Shown here piece after piece: positions 25,906 through 35,210 of a DNA stretch of 64,000 bases. Under the pieces are notes generated by a model that saw nothing but the letters and a program-made list of their open reading frames with translations, did no database searches and had not been told where the DNA came from. Where the stretch lies: the NCBI RefSeq assembly GCF_000769405.2, contig NZ_CP053439.1:4014501-4078500 (forward strand), read 5' to 3'. Source of the stretch: Rhizobium brockwellii. GTDB lineage: Bacteria > Pseudomonadota > Alphaproteobacteria > Rhizobiales > Rhizobiaceae. A program made the translations under genes and the position numbers. Every line of letters begins with the position of its first letter. Position 1 is the stretch's first letter.

Positions 25906-27270
25906 ATGTCAAATTCTCAACCGACGCTCGCCAAGAGCCTGACCGGGCTGCATTTATGGGGACTTGCGGTCGGCCTCGTCATCTCGGGCGAATATTTCGG
26001 CTGGAGCTATGGCTGGGCGGCTGCCGGCACACTCGGCTTCTTGATCACCACGATCCTGATCGCCGTGATGTACACCACCTTCATCTTTTCCTTCACGGAA
26101 TTGACGACGGCCATTCCGCATGCCGGCGGCCCTTTTGCATATGCGCTCAGGGCTTTCGGCCCGCTCGGCGGCTTCGTTGCGGGCTTTGCGACATTGGTTG
26201 AATTCGTCTTCGCCCCTCCGGCCATCGCGCTGGCCATCGGCGCCTATCTCAATGTGCAGTTCCCGGGGCTCGATCCGAAAGTGGCGGCTGTCGGCGCCTA
26301 TATCATTTTCATGGCGCTGAATATTGTCGGCGTTACCATCGCGGCAACCTTCGAACTCTTCATCACCATTCTGGCGATTGCCGAACTGCTGATCTTTATG
26401 GGTGTCGTCGCGCCGGGCTTCTCTTTTGCCAATTTCGCGGCCAACGGCTGGGCTGGCGCCCCTGAATTCTCGGTCGGTGCCATTGGAGGCATCTTTGCCG
26501 CCATTCCATTTGCCATCTGGTTCTTCCTAGCGATCGAAGGCGCGGCGATGGCCGCAGAGGAAACCAAGAACCCCACCCGTACCGTGCCGATTGCCTATAT
26601 CGCAGGTATTCTGACACTCGTCTTCCTCGCCTTCGGCACCATGATCTTCGCCGGTGGCGTCGGCGACTGGCGCACGCTGTCCAACATCAACGATCCGCTA
26701 CCGCAGGCGATGAAGGCTGTCGTCGGCGAATCCTCCGGCTGGCTGCATATGCTGGTCTGGATCGGCCTCTTCGGCCTGATTGCTTCCTTTCACGGCATCA
26801 TCATGGGCTATTCCAGGCAGATTTTTGCGCTGGGCCGCGCCGGCTACCTTCCGGAGGTCCTTGCAAAAATCCATCCGAAATTCCGCACGCCTTATCTCGC
26901 AGTCCTTGCAGGTGGCGCCGTCGGCATCGCAGCCATCTTTTCCGACAGCCTGATCCAGATCGGCGGTTTGCCGCTGACCGCCAATATTGTCACCATGTCG
27001 GTGTTCGGCGCGATCATCATGTACATCGTCTCGATGGCGTCGCTGTTTAAGCTGCGTCAGGCCGAACCTGAACTCGCCCGACCCTTCAGGGCCTGGGGTT
27101 ATCCCGTGGTGCCAGCCATTGCCCTCGGGCTCGCCCTCGTCGCGCTGGCGGCGATGATCTACTACAATTTCCTGATCTTTGTGATCTTCCTTGCGATGGG
27201 CGTGGTGGCGTTCGGCATTTGGCGTTTGCTTTCAGGTGGCATCGCCAAGGAAGCGGCAGCGTCCACGTAA
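25906..27270 (+). CDS. eat: Ethanolamine permease (APC family)
   Basis: A 454-residue inner-membrane transporter with about twelve hydrophobic segments. LHLWGLAVGLVISGEYFGWSYGW and PHAGGPFAYALRAFGP are typical of the Eat ethanolamine permeases within the amino-acid/polyamine superfamily. It begins 28 bases after eutC behind AAAAGGGGAAC, so it belongs to the same operon and supplies the lyase with substrate. Confidence 0.95.
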   Translation: MSNSQPTLAKSLTGLHLWGLAVGLVISGEYFGWSYGWAAAGTLGFLITTILIAVMYTTFIFSFTELTTAIPHAGGPFAYALRAFGPLGGFVAGFATLVEFVFAPPAIALAIGAYLNVQFPGLDPKVAAVGAYIIFMALNIVGVTIAATFELFITILAIAELLIFMGVVAPGFSFANFAANGWAGAPEFSVGAIGGIFAAIPFAIWFFLAIEGAAMAAEETKNPTRTVPIAYIAGILTLVFLAFGTMIFAGGVGDWRTLSNINDPLPQAMKAVVGESSGWLHMLVWIGLFGLIASFHGIIMGYSRQIFALGRAGYLPEVLAKIHPKFRTPYLAVLAGGAVGIAAIFSDSLIQIGGLPLTANIVTMSVFGAIIMYIVSMASLFKLRQAEPELARPFRAWGYPVVPAIALGLALVALAAMIYYNFLIFVIFLAMGVVAFGIWRLLSGGIAKEAAAST

Positions 27271-27428
27271 CAAGGCTCTCTGGCCCGATCATCGGGAAGG
27301 CAACTGGACGAACCGGTTCCGATCAATATCGACGACTCCCGCCGAAGTTTGGCGGGGGTCATTTCAGCGCAAAGCTCGGCTGATATCATTACGTTCCGGG
27401 GCCAGTGCCACGTTCGCCACCGATTGGT

Positions 27429-27947
27429 TCACCGAACCTGACGATGGACGCGCCGCGTCCTCACGACCCGCCGGGCACCCAATCCCAGCAGCGCAGCCAC
27501 GACGCAGCCGCCGATAAAGCCGATCGCGCCCCAGACGAGACCCGCAAAGCTGACCGGCACGCCGGGCGCGAAGTCCCGCCAGGTATTGGCGAAAACGATG
27601 TCATCCGCGTCTCGCAGCAGCACAAAAGGCTTGGCGACGGGTGCGGCGGTGCCGAGGTGGAGCTGCTGCGACAGCAGCGTTTCGTAGCGCGTGATCGTGC
27701 TTTGCATCGAGACGCCGCGGTCGCGCAGGAAGTCGTCGGATGATAACGCATAGGCGTTCAGCGCCTGCTGGCGATCGAGATGGTGCGCGGCCGCCTGGGC
27801 ATTGAAATCCTCGACGATGACCCGCAATTCGTCGATCGCCCCGCCGATCCGCTGGCGGTATTGCTGGGCAAATTCCGGCGCCTGCGAAAACACCGTGCCG
27901 CCGGCAAGCCCGGCGACGACGGTGATGATCCTTGCAATCGGTCCCAT
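27429..27947 (-). CDS. DUF2937 family membrane protein
   Basis: A 172-residue protein with hydrophobic segments at both ends (IARIITVVAGLAGGTVF and FAGLVWGAIGFIGGCVVAALLG) and a helical periplasmic middle containing EFAQQYRQRIGGAIDELRVIVEDFN. This is the DUF2937 pattern. Function is unknown. It is convergent with eat. Confidence 0.85.
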   Translation of the reverse strand: MGPIARIITVVAGLAGGTVFSQAPEFAQQYRQRIGGAIDELRVIVEDFNAQAAAHHLDRQQALNAYALSSDDFLRDRGVSMQSTITRYETLLSQQLHLGTAAPVAKPFVLLRDADDIVFANTWRDFAPGVPVSFAGLVWGAIGFIGGCVVAALLGLGARRVVRTRRVHRQVR

Positions 27948-28093
27948 GATTGATGCCTCCGGCTATCCCCTGCGCTAACGATCCGGCGCGTCAAAGGTTT
28001 CTGCCTCCGTCACAATCGGTAACTCTATGTGATTGAACCGACTGCGCTTCCGACGAGTTGATGCCGTGACCAACTCAGAAAGAGAGGCTTGTC

Positions 28094-28336
28094 ATGAAAC
28101 AGATTATCCTTGCCTGCACGCTCACTGCTGCGTCCATCTTTTCCGCAATGCCGTCCCAGGCGGCAAGTGTGACCATCACCACGGATGATGCGCGTCCCAC
28201 TTACCGTCATGCGGAACGGCCCTATTACCGCCATCACATGCGGCCGCGCCACGTCTCCCAGGACTGCTTCACCAAGACGGAAAAAATCCGCCGTCACGGC
28301 CATACGGTCGTCAAGGAAACCCGAATCTGCCGATAA
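28094..28336 (+). CDS. Small secreted protein rich in His, Arg and Tyr
   Basis: Eighty residues: a signal peptide (MKQIILACTLTAASIFSAMPSQA) followed by a short mature part containing YRHAERPYYRHHMRPRHV and two cysteines that could form a disulfide (DCFTKTEKIR...RICR). GAGAGG precedes the ATG. Function unknown; members of this type are widespread in rhizobia. A terminator follows. Confidence 0.75.
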   Translation: MKQIILACTLTAASIFSAMPSQAASVTITTDDARPTYRHAERPYYRHHMRPRHVSQDCFTKTEKIRRHGHTVVKETRICR

Positions 28337-28353
28337 GGCAATCCATGCAGGCA

Positions 28354-28384
28354 AGCCCGGCTGATCCTATCGGCCGGGCTTTTT
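28354..28384 (+). terminator. Rho-independent terminator
   Basis: An 8-bp GC-rich stem (agcccggc at 28354-28361, gccgggct at 28373-28380) followed by five T residues, downstream of the small secreted protein gene. Confidence 0.9.
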
Positions 28385-28453
28385 CTATCTGACCTCGCCG
28401 ATGAGGAACTTCGCAATATCAGCCGCGTTTATTGTGAAACAGGAGTATTCATC

Positions 28454-28606
28454 ATGCGTATCAAGATGATTCTTTTGGCCATCGCCTATATCGCCGTCAG
28501 CGCCGTGCTGCTTGCCATCGCCTATCAGCCGCAGGCGTCGGGCGCCGCGCAGAAAACGGATCGTCTGGCCGGCTCGTCCTTCCTCGTCGAACGCTTCGCC
28601 GGTTGA
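28454..28606 (+). CDS. Small membrane-anchored peptide, unknown
   Basis: A 50-residue ORF, MRIKMILLAIAYIAVSAVLL followed by a soluble tail AYQPQASGAAQKTDRLAGSS. AGGAG lies eight bases upstream of the ATG. One transmembrane helix or an uncleaved signal is predicted. No family is recognised. The strong ribosome site and clean reading frame make it likely to be real. Confidence 0.6.
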   Translation: MRIKMILLAIAYIAVSAVLLAIAYQPQASGAAQKTDRLAGSSFLVERFAG

Positions 28607-28689
28607 TCAGCTGAGCGCCGGCTTATAGGCGACGACGTGGAACTATTCCTCGTCCCGCAGGTCTGGCCCGGGGGTAACCCGCCATCCGG

Positions 28690-28980
28690 CTAATGCGTGC
28701 CGTCGAGCGAGGCACCGCCAAGCAGGATCCGGTTCTGCACCACATGCACGCCCTCGACGGCTTGGGCAACCGCGGTTGCCCGTTCGATTTCGCCCACCGT
28801 GCCCACGGTGCCGCTCAATACGATCTGGTCGTACTCCATCGTCACCTCGACATCCGACGCATCGATGCCGCCGGCAATCGCCAGCGCATTGGCGACGGCC
28901 GCTTCGACCGATGCGCGATTGGCGATCTCTATTTCCATCTCGGGCTCGAGCCCGTGAAATGTCTGCTCCTTGAAAACCAT
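28690..28980 (-). CDS. BON-domain protein
   Basis: Ninety-six residues with a single BON fold (about residues 22-90): ASVEAAVANALAIAGGIDASDVEVTMEYDQIVLSGTVGTVGEIERATAVAQAVEGV. BON domains bind membranes or phospholipid and occur in osmotic-shock and transport proteins. No signal peptide is evident. It is downstream of the secreted protein gene at 29042 on the same strand. Confidence 0.88.
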   Translation of the reverse strand: MVFKEQTFHGLEPEMEIEIANRASVEAAVANALAIAGGIDASDVEVTMEYDQIVLSGTVGTVGEIERATAVAQAVEGVHVVQNRILLGGASLDGTH

Positions 28981-29041
28981 GATCCGTTCCTCCGTGAAAC
29001 CTCGTAGGAAACGCTGTCGGCAGAGTTTGGTTCAGCACCGG

Positions 29042-29692
29042 CTACCAGTTGACGCGATAGCGGAGATTGACGCTGCCCGCCTCACCCCCTGAAAATGGAT
29101 TGCTCACCGAGGCATCGAGATTGAGATTCGGCAAAATGGCCTGGCTGACCCCCACCGTGCTCGAGAAGTCACCGCTGGCATTGCTGACGCCTGTCCCTGC
29201 TGAAAGCGAGGTTCCCGTCCAGGGATGGATCAGCTTCAGCGCCTGCGATGCCGTCACCGAAGCCTGCCGGGCCTCGACCGCGTCATATTGCACGCTGATG
29301 GACCGGCTCGATTGCATGTCGAGCGAATCGGACAGGATCCAGCTGCGCGAGCGGCTCAGGGTCAGCGCGCTGCTGCCGCGCAGCGTGTCGACGCTGACGC
29401 TGGCACCCTGCTGTGACCGGCCTGCCGGGGTGACGCTTGTCCTGGTGATTCTGCCCCAAAGCATTGCCTGTTCGGAATCGGGCAGCAGCGCCCCGCCTTT
29501 GGTCGAGGCAAGCGCGATGTCGGCGCCGGCGCTCGTTTCCCATTCCGCCGGCAGGCGAAACCCCATCGTCGCCTTGTAGGACCGGTCCGAAAGCTTGGCC
29601 GGCGACCAGATCACCAAGTCATCCGCCCTCGCTGCGGCGGCGAGCGAGGGCAGGATGGCGAAAAGAATGCATGCTATTTTGGATGTCGTCAT
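29042..29692 (-). CDS. Secreted protein of unknown function, possibly beta-rich
   Basis: A 216-residue protein from the ATG at 29692, which gives the signal peptide MTTSKIACILFAILPSLAAAARA. The mature part has alternating polar/hydrophobic stretches and ends NLRYRVNW, resembling a terminal outer-membrane strand (aromatic last residue). Repeats of Ser-rich strands (SASVDTLRGSSALTLSRSRSW type) also suggest a beta fold. No family is recognised; an outer-membrane location is inference. Confidence 0.65.
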   Translation of the reverse strand: MTTSKIACILFAILPSLAAAARADDLVIWSPAKLSDRSYKATMGFRLPAEWETSAGADIALASTKGGALLPDSEQAMLWGRITRTSVTPAGRSQQGASVSVDTLRGSSALTLSRSRSWILSDSLDMQSSRSISVQYDAVEARQASVTASQALKLIHPWTGTSLSAGTGVSNASGDFSSTVGVSQAILPNLNLDASVSNPFSGGEAGSVNLRYRVNW

Positions 29693-30099
29693 GAGATCCG
29701 AACGTTTTGACCTGACCCAGGGCTGCAGCGCCGAAACCGACGCGACAGCGCACATTGAAAGCGCTCGACACGAACGCGATGGGATCACGGCCAAGCCGCG
29801 ATAGAGATCACGGCCAAGCCGCTCATCCCGGTTTCATCCTCGATTTAATTTTGGCCGGAAAGCCTGTGGCACCGAGTGCCTGTTCTTCAATGGACGCCGC
29901 AGCGTCCCGAATTGCCCATGCGACCGTGAACGGTCGCGGCGGAACCTCCCAATCCCCGTAAGGATTGTTATTAGGATCACATCCGGCCGCCGCTCTGTAA
30001 ACCCCTCAAGGGTTGAAATCTGCTGCACCGCACACTTGCCGCCCCCTCCAAAGCCTAGTAGAGCCTGAGCCTACGAGAGAAATTTTCGCGAAATTCCAC
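29693..30099. other. Intergenic region before dxr
   Basis: About 407 bases between divergently oriented genes. A 17-bp direct repeat (gatcacggccaagccgc) occurs at 29783-29799 and 29806-29822. Promoters for both neighbours must be here; no clear ORF or RNA gene was found. Confidence 0.5.
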
Positions 30100-31290
30100 A
30101 TGATGAACGGCAAAAGCGCGCCGCGGCGCCTCAGCATCTTCGGTTCGACGGGTTCGATCGGCCAGAATACACTCAATGTCGTCGATCATCTGGGCGGACG
30201 GGAGAACTTCGAAATCTCCGTGCTGACAGGCAACGGCAATGTCGAATTGCTGGCCCGGCAGGCGAAATCATCCGGCGCACGGCTGGCGGTGACGGCAAAC
30301 GACCGCCATTACGAATCACTGAAGAGCGCACTTTCCGGCACCGGCATCGCGGTCGCTTCGGGAAAATCTGGGCTGATGGAAGCCGCCGACCGCGACGCCG
30401 ACTGGGTGATGGCGGCAATCGTCGGCACTGCGGGCCTGGCACCGACGCTTGCCGCCGCACGCCGCGGCGCCGATATCGCCCTTGCCAACAAGGAATGCCT
30501 GGTATCGGCCGGCGACCTGTTCATCGCAGCGATCCGCGAAGGCGGCGGCAAGCTGCTTCCGGTCGACAGCGAGCACAACGCCATTTTCCAGGTGCTGGAA
30601 GAGAACCAGCGCCACGCGATCGAGCGCGTCATCCTGACGGCGTCGGGCGGCCCTTTCCGCACCGCCTCGCTGCGTGACATGGCTGACGTGACGGTGGAAA
30701 CCGCACGCGCCCACCCGAACTGGTCGATGGGCTTGAAGATCTCGATCGACAGCGCCTCGATGTTCAACAAGGCGCTGGAGATGATCGAAGCCCGGCACCT
30801 TTTCGGTCTCAGACCCGAACAGATCGAGGTCATCTTCCATCCGCAGTCGATCATCCATTCCATGGTCGGCTATACGGACGGGTCGGTGCTGGCGCAACTT
30901 GGCGCGCCCGATATGCGCACCGCCATCGGTTATGCCCTGTCCTTTCCGCGCCGGCCGAACCTGCCGGTCGAGCGGCTGGATTTCGCCAAGCTGGCAAGGC
31001 TGGATTTCGAGGCGCCGGATGAGGTGCGGTTTCCGGCGCTGCGGCTCGCGCGCCTGGCGATGACCCGCGGCGGTGTTCAGGGCGCCGTGCTGAACGGCGC
31101 CAAGGAAGTGGCGCTGGAAGCCTTCATCGAAGGGCGGTTGTCTTTCCTTGCGATGGCAGAGGTCACCGAGAGGGTCATGGACGATCTGGCCGGCCTGCCG
31201 CCGGCCTCCGGCATGGACGATGTCTTCGCCGCCGACAGGCAAGCCCGGCAAAGGGCGGTGGAGCTCATGACACTGGCGATCGCCGAGTGA
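30100..31290 (+). CDS. dxr: 1-deoxy-D-xylulose 5-phosphate reductoisomerase
   Basis: A 396-residue DXR (IspC), converting DXP to MEP with NADPH in non-mevalonate isoprenoid synthesis. The nucleotide-binding GSTGSIGQNTLNVVD is at the N-terminus; LANKECLVSAGD, PVDSEHNAIFQ and TASGGPFR are the metal/substrate motifs. Two consecutive ATGs make the start ambiguous by one codon. It ends 15 bases from the convergent ABC ATPase gene, leaving no room for a separate terminator. Confidence 0.97.
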   Translation: MMNGKSAPRRLSIFGSTGSIGQNTLNVVDHLGGRENFEISVLTGNGNVELLARQAKSSGARLAVTANDRHYESLKSALSGTGIAVASGKSGLMEAADRDADWVMAAIVGTAGLAPTLAAARRGADIALANKECLVSAGDLFIAAIREGGGKLLPVDSEHNAIFQVLEENQRHAIERVILTASGGPFRTASLRDMADVTVETARAHPNWSMGLKISIDSASMFNKALEMIEARHLFGLRPEQIEVIFHPQSIIHSMVGYTDGSVLAQLGAPDMRTAIGYALSFPRRPNLPVERLDFAKLARLDFEAPDEVRFPALRLARLAMTRGGVQGAVLNGAKEVALEAFIEGRLSFLAMAEVTERVMDDLAGLPPASGMDDVFAADRQARQRAVELMTLAIAE

Positions 31291-31305
31291 AGTTGTCGGC
31301 CGCTA

Positions 31306-32397
31306 TTATCGCAACCGGTTCCCACCCTCGTCGAACAACCGGCAATCCGCGGGTTCAAACAGCAGGCTCACCCGCTCGCCCGCCGCAATACTGATCGGGG
31401 ACCGATGCTCGACGGTCAGCGACTGGCCATCGGCAAGCTGGCAATAGAGATATTGCGTTCCTCCGAGATACTCCGAAAAATCGACCCTGGCCGTCAGGCT
31501 GCCCGATAGGTCGGATGCCACCTTCAAATGCTCCGGCCGCAGACCGAGCGTCACCGCGGCGCCAACCGGGCGGTTTGCGGGCGGCAGACCGCTTTCGATG
31601 CGCCAGCCTGCGACTTCGACCAGACCTCCCTCACCCCAGCAGGCATTCAACAGGTTCATCCGGGGCGAGCCGATGAAGCCCGCCACGAAGGTATTCGAGG
31701 GATTCTCGTAGATTTCCCGCGGCGTTCCTGCCTGTTCGACGCGGCCGTCGCGCAGCACGACGATCTTGTCGGCGAGCGTCATCGCCTCCGTCTGGTCGTG
31801 CGTGACATAGATCATCGTGTTGCCAAGCTCGCGGTGGAGGCGGGCGATCTCGATACGCATCGAAACGCGCAGTTCCGCATCGAGATTGGACAGCGGTTCG
31901 TCGAACAGGAAAACATCCGGCTTGCGCACGATCGCCCGGCCGATCGCCACACGCTGCCGCTGGCCGCCCGAAAGCTGTCCCGGCCGCCGGTCGAGAAGAT
32001 GGTCGATCTTCAGGATCGCGGAGGCGGCCTTGACGCGCGTCTCTATCTCGGCGGCATTGGTACGCGCCATCTTCAACCCGAAGGCCAGGTTGTCGCGCAC
32101 GCTCATATGCGGATAGAGCGCGTAGGACTGGAAGACCATGGCGATGCCGCGCTCGGATGGATCGAGATCGGTGACAACACGTCCCTTGATCTCGACCTCC
32201 CCGTCGGTCACGTCTTCCAGGCCGGCGATCATGCGAAGAAGCGTCGATTTCCCGCAGCCGGAAGGGCCGACGAAGACGACGAATTCACCCTCTGCGATCG
32301 TCAGGTCGATCCCGTGGACCACCTGCAGATTGCCATAGCTTTTTCGCACGTCCTGGAGCACGACGCTCTTGTTACCCATACCGTTCGTCATCCCCAA
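31306..32397 (-). CDS. Sugar ABC transporter ATP-binding protein (UgpC/MsmK type)
   Basis: A 363-residue ATPase. Walker [10 protein letters not shown] is near residue 46; then come the Q-loop, signature LSGGQRQR and Walker [13 protein letters not shown], and a C-terminal TOBE/OB regulatory domain. It is the class that energises MalF/MalG-type permeases. It is the last gene of the minus-strand arabinofuranoside-like operon, directly behind the GH127 gene, so it likely powers that importer. Confidence 0.95.
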   Translation of the reverse strand: MGMTNGMGNKSVVLQDVRKSYGNLQVVHGIDLTIAEGEFVVFVGPSGCGKSTLLRMIAGLEDVTDGEVEIKGRVVTDLDPSERGIAMVFQSYALYPHMSVRDNLAFGLKMARTNAAEIETRVKAASAILKIDHLLDRRPGQLSGGQRQRVAIGRAIVRKPDVFLFDEPLSNLDAELRVSMRIEIARLHRELGNTMIYVTHDQTEAMTLADKIVVLRDGRVEQAGTPREIYENPSNTFVAGFIGSPRMNLLNACWGEGGLVEVAGWRIESGLPPANRPVGAAVTLGLRPEHLKVASDLSGSLTARVDFSEYLGGTQYLYCQLADGQSLTVEHRSPISIAAGERVSLLFEPADCRLFDEGGNRLR

Positions 32398-32403
32398 AAA
32401 GAC

Positions 32404-34326
32404 CTATCTGTCCGACTGGACCCAGACGAGCATCTCTCCGGGCGCGCGGTTGTCCCAGAGATGATAGGGCACGAAACGCGCGGTGGCGACCTGCCTTTCG
32501 GCCGGCGCCTTGCGGTAGAGCGCTGTTCCCCAATTCGATGTTTCCTCGCGCTCGACCTTGAGATCGAGGACGACAGCACCATTGAGATCCTTCAGCACGA
32601 CGGTTTCGGCTGTGGAGAGCTCGCGGGGCAGGACGATGGCATTGAGGTCTTCGCCATTGTCCGTGGTTTCCAGACAATAGACCAGCGGGCCGCGCATCAA
32701 CGCGACGCGGCCGGCGTCCTGGCGCACCTTCGGGTTGGCATATTGCGGGCGAAGCGCCAGCGGCAGGTAGAGGGCGACACGATCACCCGCGGCCCACTCA
32801 CGATCGATCCTGGCATATCCGTCCTGCATATTGGCGTTGAGATCGAGCATCTCTCCATTGACGCTGAGGGTTGCGCCTTCGGCCCAGTCCGGAATGCGCA
32901 GTGATAGCGCAAACCGCGCCGGCTTCTCCAGCCTGGTGGTAAACGCGACCGCCCCTTCCCACGGATAGTTGGTGGTCTGCTCAAGTTCCACCTCGGCGCC
33001 GTTGGCAAGCATCAGCCGCGCGGTGCTCTCGCCATAGAGGTGCACGGCGATCTCGTTGTCCGAGACGGCGTACATATAGGAGCCGATCGACGTCACCAGC
33101 CGGGCGATGTTGGGCGGGCAGCAGGGGCAATGGTGCCATTTCCACCGGTGGTGCTTGCCGGCACTTTCGAGCGGGTTGTCATAGAAGAAGGTCTTGCCAT
33201 CGGTCGAAAGCCCCGGCAGCGCGCCGTTGTAAAGCGCCTGTTCCATGATGTCGGCATAGCGACGATCCGGCCCGCGGCCGAGCATGCGGCTCGCCCAGAA
33301 CACCAGGCCGACCGAGGCGCAGGTCTCCGCATAAGCGGTATCGTTCGGCAAATCGAAGTAATCGGTAAAGCCCTCGTTGGAGGCCGCCGGGCCGATGCCA
33401 CCGGTGATGTACATCTGCTTGGTCGTCAGATCGTCCCAGAGCGTTTCCAGCGCGGCTGTCAGGCTGTCGTCCTTGTATTCGGTGGCGATGTCGGCCATGC
33501 CCGAATAGAGGTACATGGCGCGCACGGCGTGGCCGACGACCTTTGTTTGCGCGCGCACCGGCTGGTGCGCCTGCGCATATTCATAGGTCTTCTGGTGGTA
33601 CTCGGAGACATCGCGCCCGTCGCGGCTTGCCTCGGCGGTGAAGAAATGCGGTTCGGTGCCACGTTCGTCGATGAAGTATTTCGACAGCTCGAGATATTTC
33701 TTCTCATCCGTCACGCGGGCGAGCTTGACCAGCGCCAGCTCGACTTCCTCGTGGCCGCAATAGCCTGATATCTGGCCTTCGCCATGGCCGAAAATCTTGA
33801 TCATGTAATCGGCATAGCGGCATATGATGTCGAGCAGCTTGCGTTTGCCGGTCGCCTGAAAATAGGCGACCGCGGCTTCCATCAGGTGGCCGGCACAATA
33901 GAGCTCATGATGGTCGCGCAGATTGGTCCAGCGGCGGTTCGGCTCGACGCGCTGGAACCAGGCGTTCAGATAACCGTCCTCGTCCTGCAGCTTCTCATAC
34001 ATGTCGATGATCTCGTCGGCCCGCGCTTCAAGCTTCGGGTTTGGCCGGCGATAGAGCGAATAGGCGATCGTTTCGATCGACTTGCCGAGGTCGGAATCCC
34101 AGAACATCTGCGTCGTCCCGCCCCATGGCTGGATGGGAATGACGACCCCGGGGCTCGGCTGGTCGACATCGATCGCCTTGAGCATGCCGGCCTCGACGCA
34201 GCGGTCGAGCAGGGTTTCGGCAGTGGAATTGCAGACGGCGTCCTGCCATTTGCCCCAGAAGCCGCCGAGCTCCACATCGGGAACGGCGACGGGACGAAAC
34301 TGGCGGTCATTGCTTGGTTTGGTCAT
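32404..34326 (-). CDS. Glycoside hydrolase family 127 (beta-L-arabinofuranosidase type)
   Basis: About 640 residues, no signal peptide, so cytoplasmic. The N-terminus PVAVPDVELGGFWGKWQDAV and the (alpha/alpha)6 segments HHELYCAGHLMEAAVAYF and YCGHEEVELALVKL are GH127. The catalytic Glu and Zn-binding Cys of the family are visible in AETCAS and the Cys pair in HCPCCPPNIARL. Family members release beta-L-arabinofuranose from plant hydroxyproline-linked oligoarabinosides. The start could also be the ATG at 34350, which overlaps the permease stop. It lies inside the ABC operon, so imported oligosaccharide is probably its substrate. Confidence 0.92.
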   Translation of the reverse strand: MTKPSNDRQFRPVAVPDVELGGFWGKWQDAVCNSTAETLLDRCVEAGMLKAIDVDQPSPGVVIPIQPWGGTTQMFWDSDLGKSIETIAYSLYRRPNPKLEARADEIIDMYEKLQDEDGYLNAWFQRVEPNRRWTNLRDHHELYCAGHLMEAAVAYFQATGKRKLLDIICRYADYMIKIFGHGEGQISGYCGHEEVELALVKLARVTDEKKYLELSKYFIDERGTEPHFFTAEASRDGRDVSEYHQKTYEYAQAHQPVRAQTKVVGHAVRAMYLYSGMADIATEYKDDSLTAALETLWDDLTTKQMYITGGIGPAASNEGFTDYFDLPNDTAYAETCASVGLVFWASRMLGRGPDRRYADIMEQALYNGALPGLSTDGKTFFYDNPLESAGKHHRWKWHHCPCCPPNIARLVTSIGSYMYAVSDNEIAVHLYGESTARLMLANGAEVELEQTTNYPWEGAVAFTTRLEKPARFALSLRIPDWAEGATLSVNGEMLDLNANMQDGYARIDREWAAGDRVALYLPLALRPQYANPKVRQDAGRVALMRGPLVYCLETTDNGEDLNAIVLPRELSTAETVVLKDLNGAVVLDLKVEREETSNWGTALYRKAPAERQVATARFVPYHLWDNRAPGEMLVWVQSDR

Positions 34327-34346
34327 AGGCTCCACTTTCTCTAAGA

Positions 34347-35210
34347 TCATTTCACCGCGCCGGCCATCAGCCCGCGCATGTAGTAGCGTTGCAGGAGCAG
34401 GAAGACGATCAGGCAGGGGATCGTCATGACGACGACACCGGCCTGGACCGCTCCCCAGTTGATGGCGCCGAGCCGTCCGGCGCGAACCGCCGTCATCAGC
34501 ACCGGCAGTGTGTATTTCTCATTGCTGGAGAGCAGCACGAGCGCGGCGAGAAACTCGTTCCAGGCATTGAGGAAGGCAAAGATCGCGACCGTCGCGACGC
34601 CGGGAAGCACCAGTGGCAGAAGAACCCGCACCAGGAGCCTGAGGTCGCGCGCGCCGTCGATGCGTGCGGCCTCTTCGATCTCCTTCGGCACGGCGTCGAA
34701 AGCGTTGCGCATCATGAACACCGAGAAGGGAAGTTGCAGCGTCACATAGACGAGCGTCAGCCCAAGCAGCGAATTGTTGAGGCCAAGCTTTGCCAGGATG
34801 ATGAAGAGCGGCGTCAGGATCGATTGGAACGGGATCATCAGCGTCGCGATGATCAGCACGAAGAGCGCATTCTTCATCGGGAACCGGTAGCGCGAGAAGC
34901 CGTAGCCGGCGAGCAGGCTGACGGCGACGGTGAGCACCACGGTGGCGACCGAAACGAACAGCGAATTGATCATGTGCCGCCAGATGCCGGCACCGAACGT
35001 ATCGAGCAGCGCGTAGGAATCGATGCTGACGCCTGATGTCGGCCATGGCGGCAAGGGCGGCAGGCTGGCCTCCGTGCCGTGCCGGAAGGACGACAACAGC
35101 GTGATCACGAAGGGGGCGAGAAAGAAGAGCGATATCGCGATGCCGGTCAGATGATAGGCCGACTTCGTCCGGATGGCCTTGCGCGCACGGCGTTCCTTTG
35201 ACGTGGTCAT
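34347..35210 (-). CDS. Sugar ABC transporter permease (MalG type)
   Basis: A 287-residue inner-membrane protein with six predicted helices. The EAA loop, which contacts the ATPase, appears as EEAARIDGARDLRLLVRVLLPLVLPG. It overlaps the upstream permease gene by four bases. Together they form the heterodimeric channel of a CUT1-family importer. Confidence 0.95.
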   Translation of the reverse strand: MTTSKERRARKAIRTKSAYHLTGIAISLFFLAPFVITLLSSFRHGTEASLPPLPPWPTSGVSIDSYALLDTFGAGIWRHMINSLFVSVATVVLTVAVSLLAGYGFSRYRFPMKNALFVLIIATLMIPFQSILTPLFIILAKLGLNNSLLGLTLVYVTLQLPFSVFMMRNAFDAVPKEIEEAARIDGARDLRLLVRVLLPLVLPGVATVAIFAFLNAWNEFLAALVLLSSNEKYTLPVLMTAVRAGRLGAINWGAVQAGVVVMTIPCLIVFLLLQRYYMRGLMAGAVK

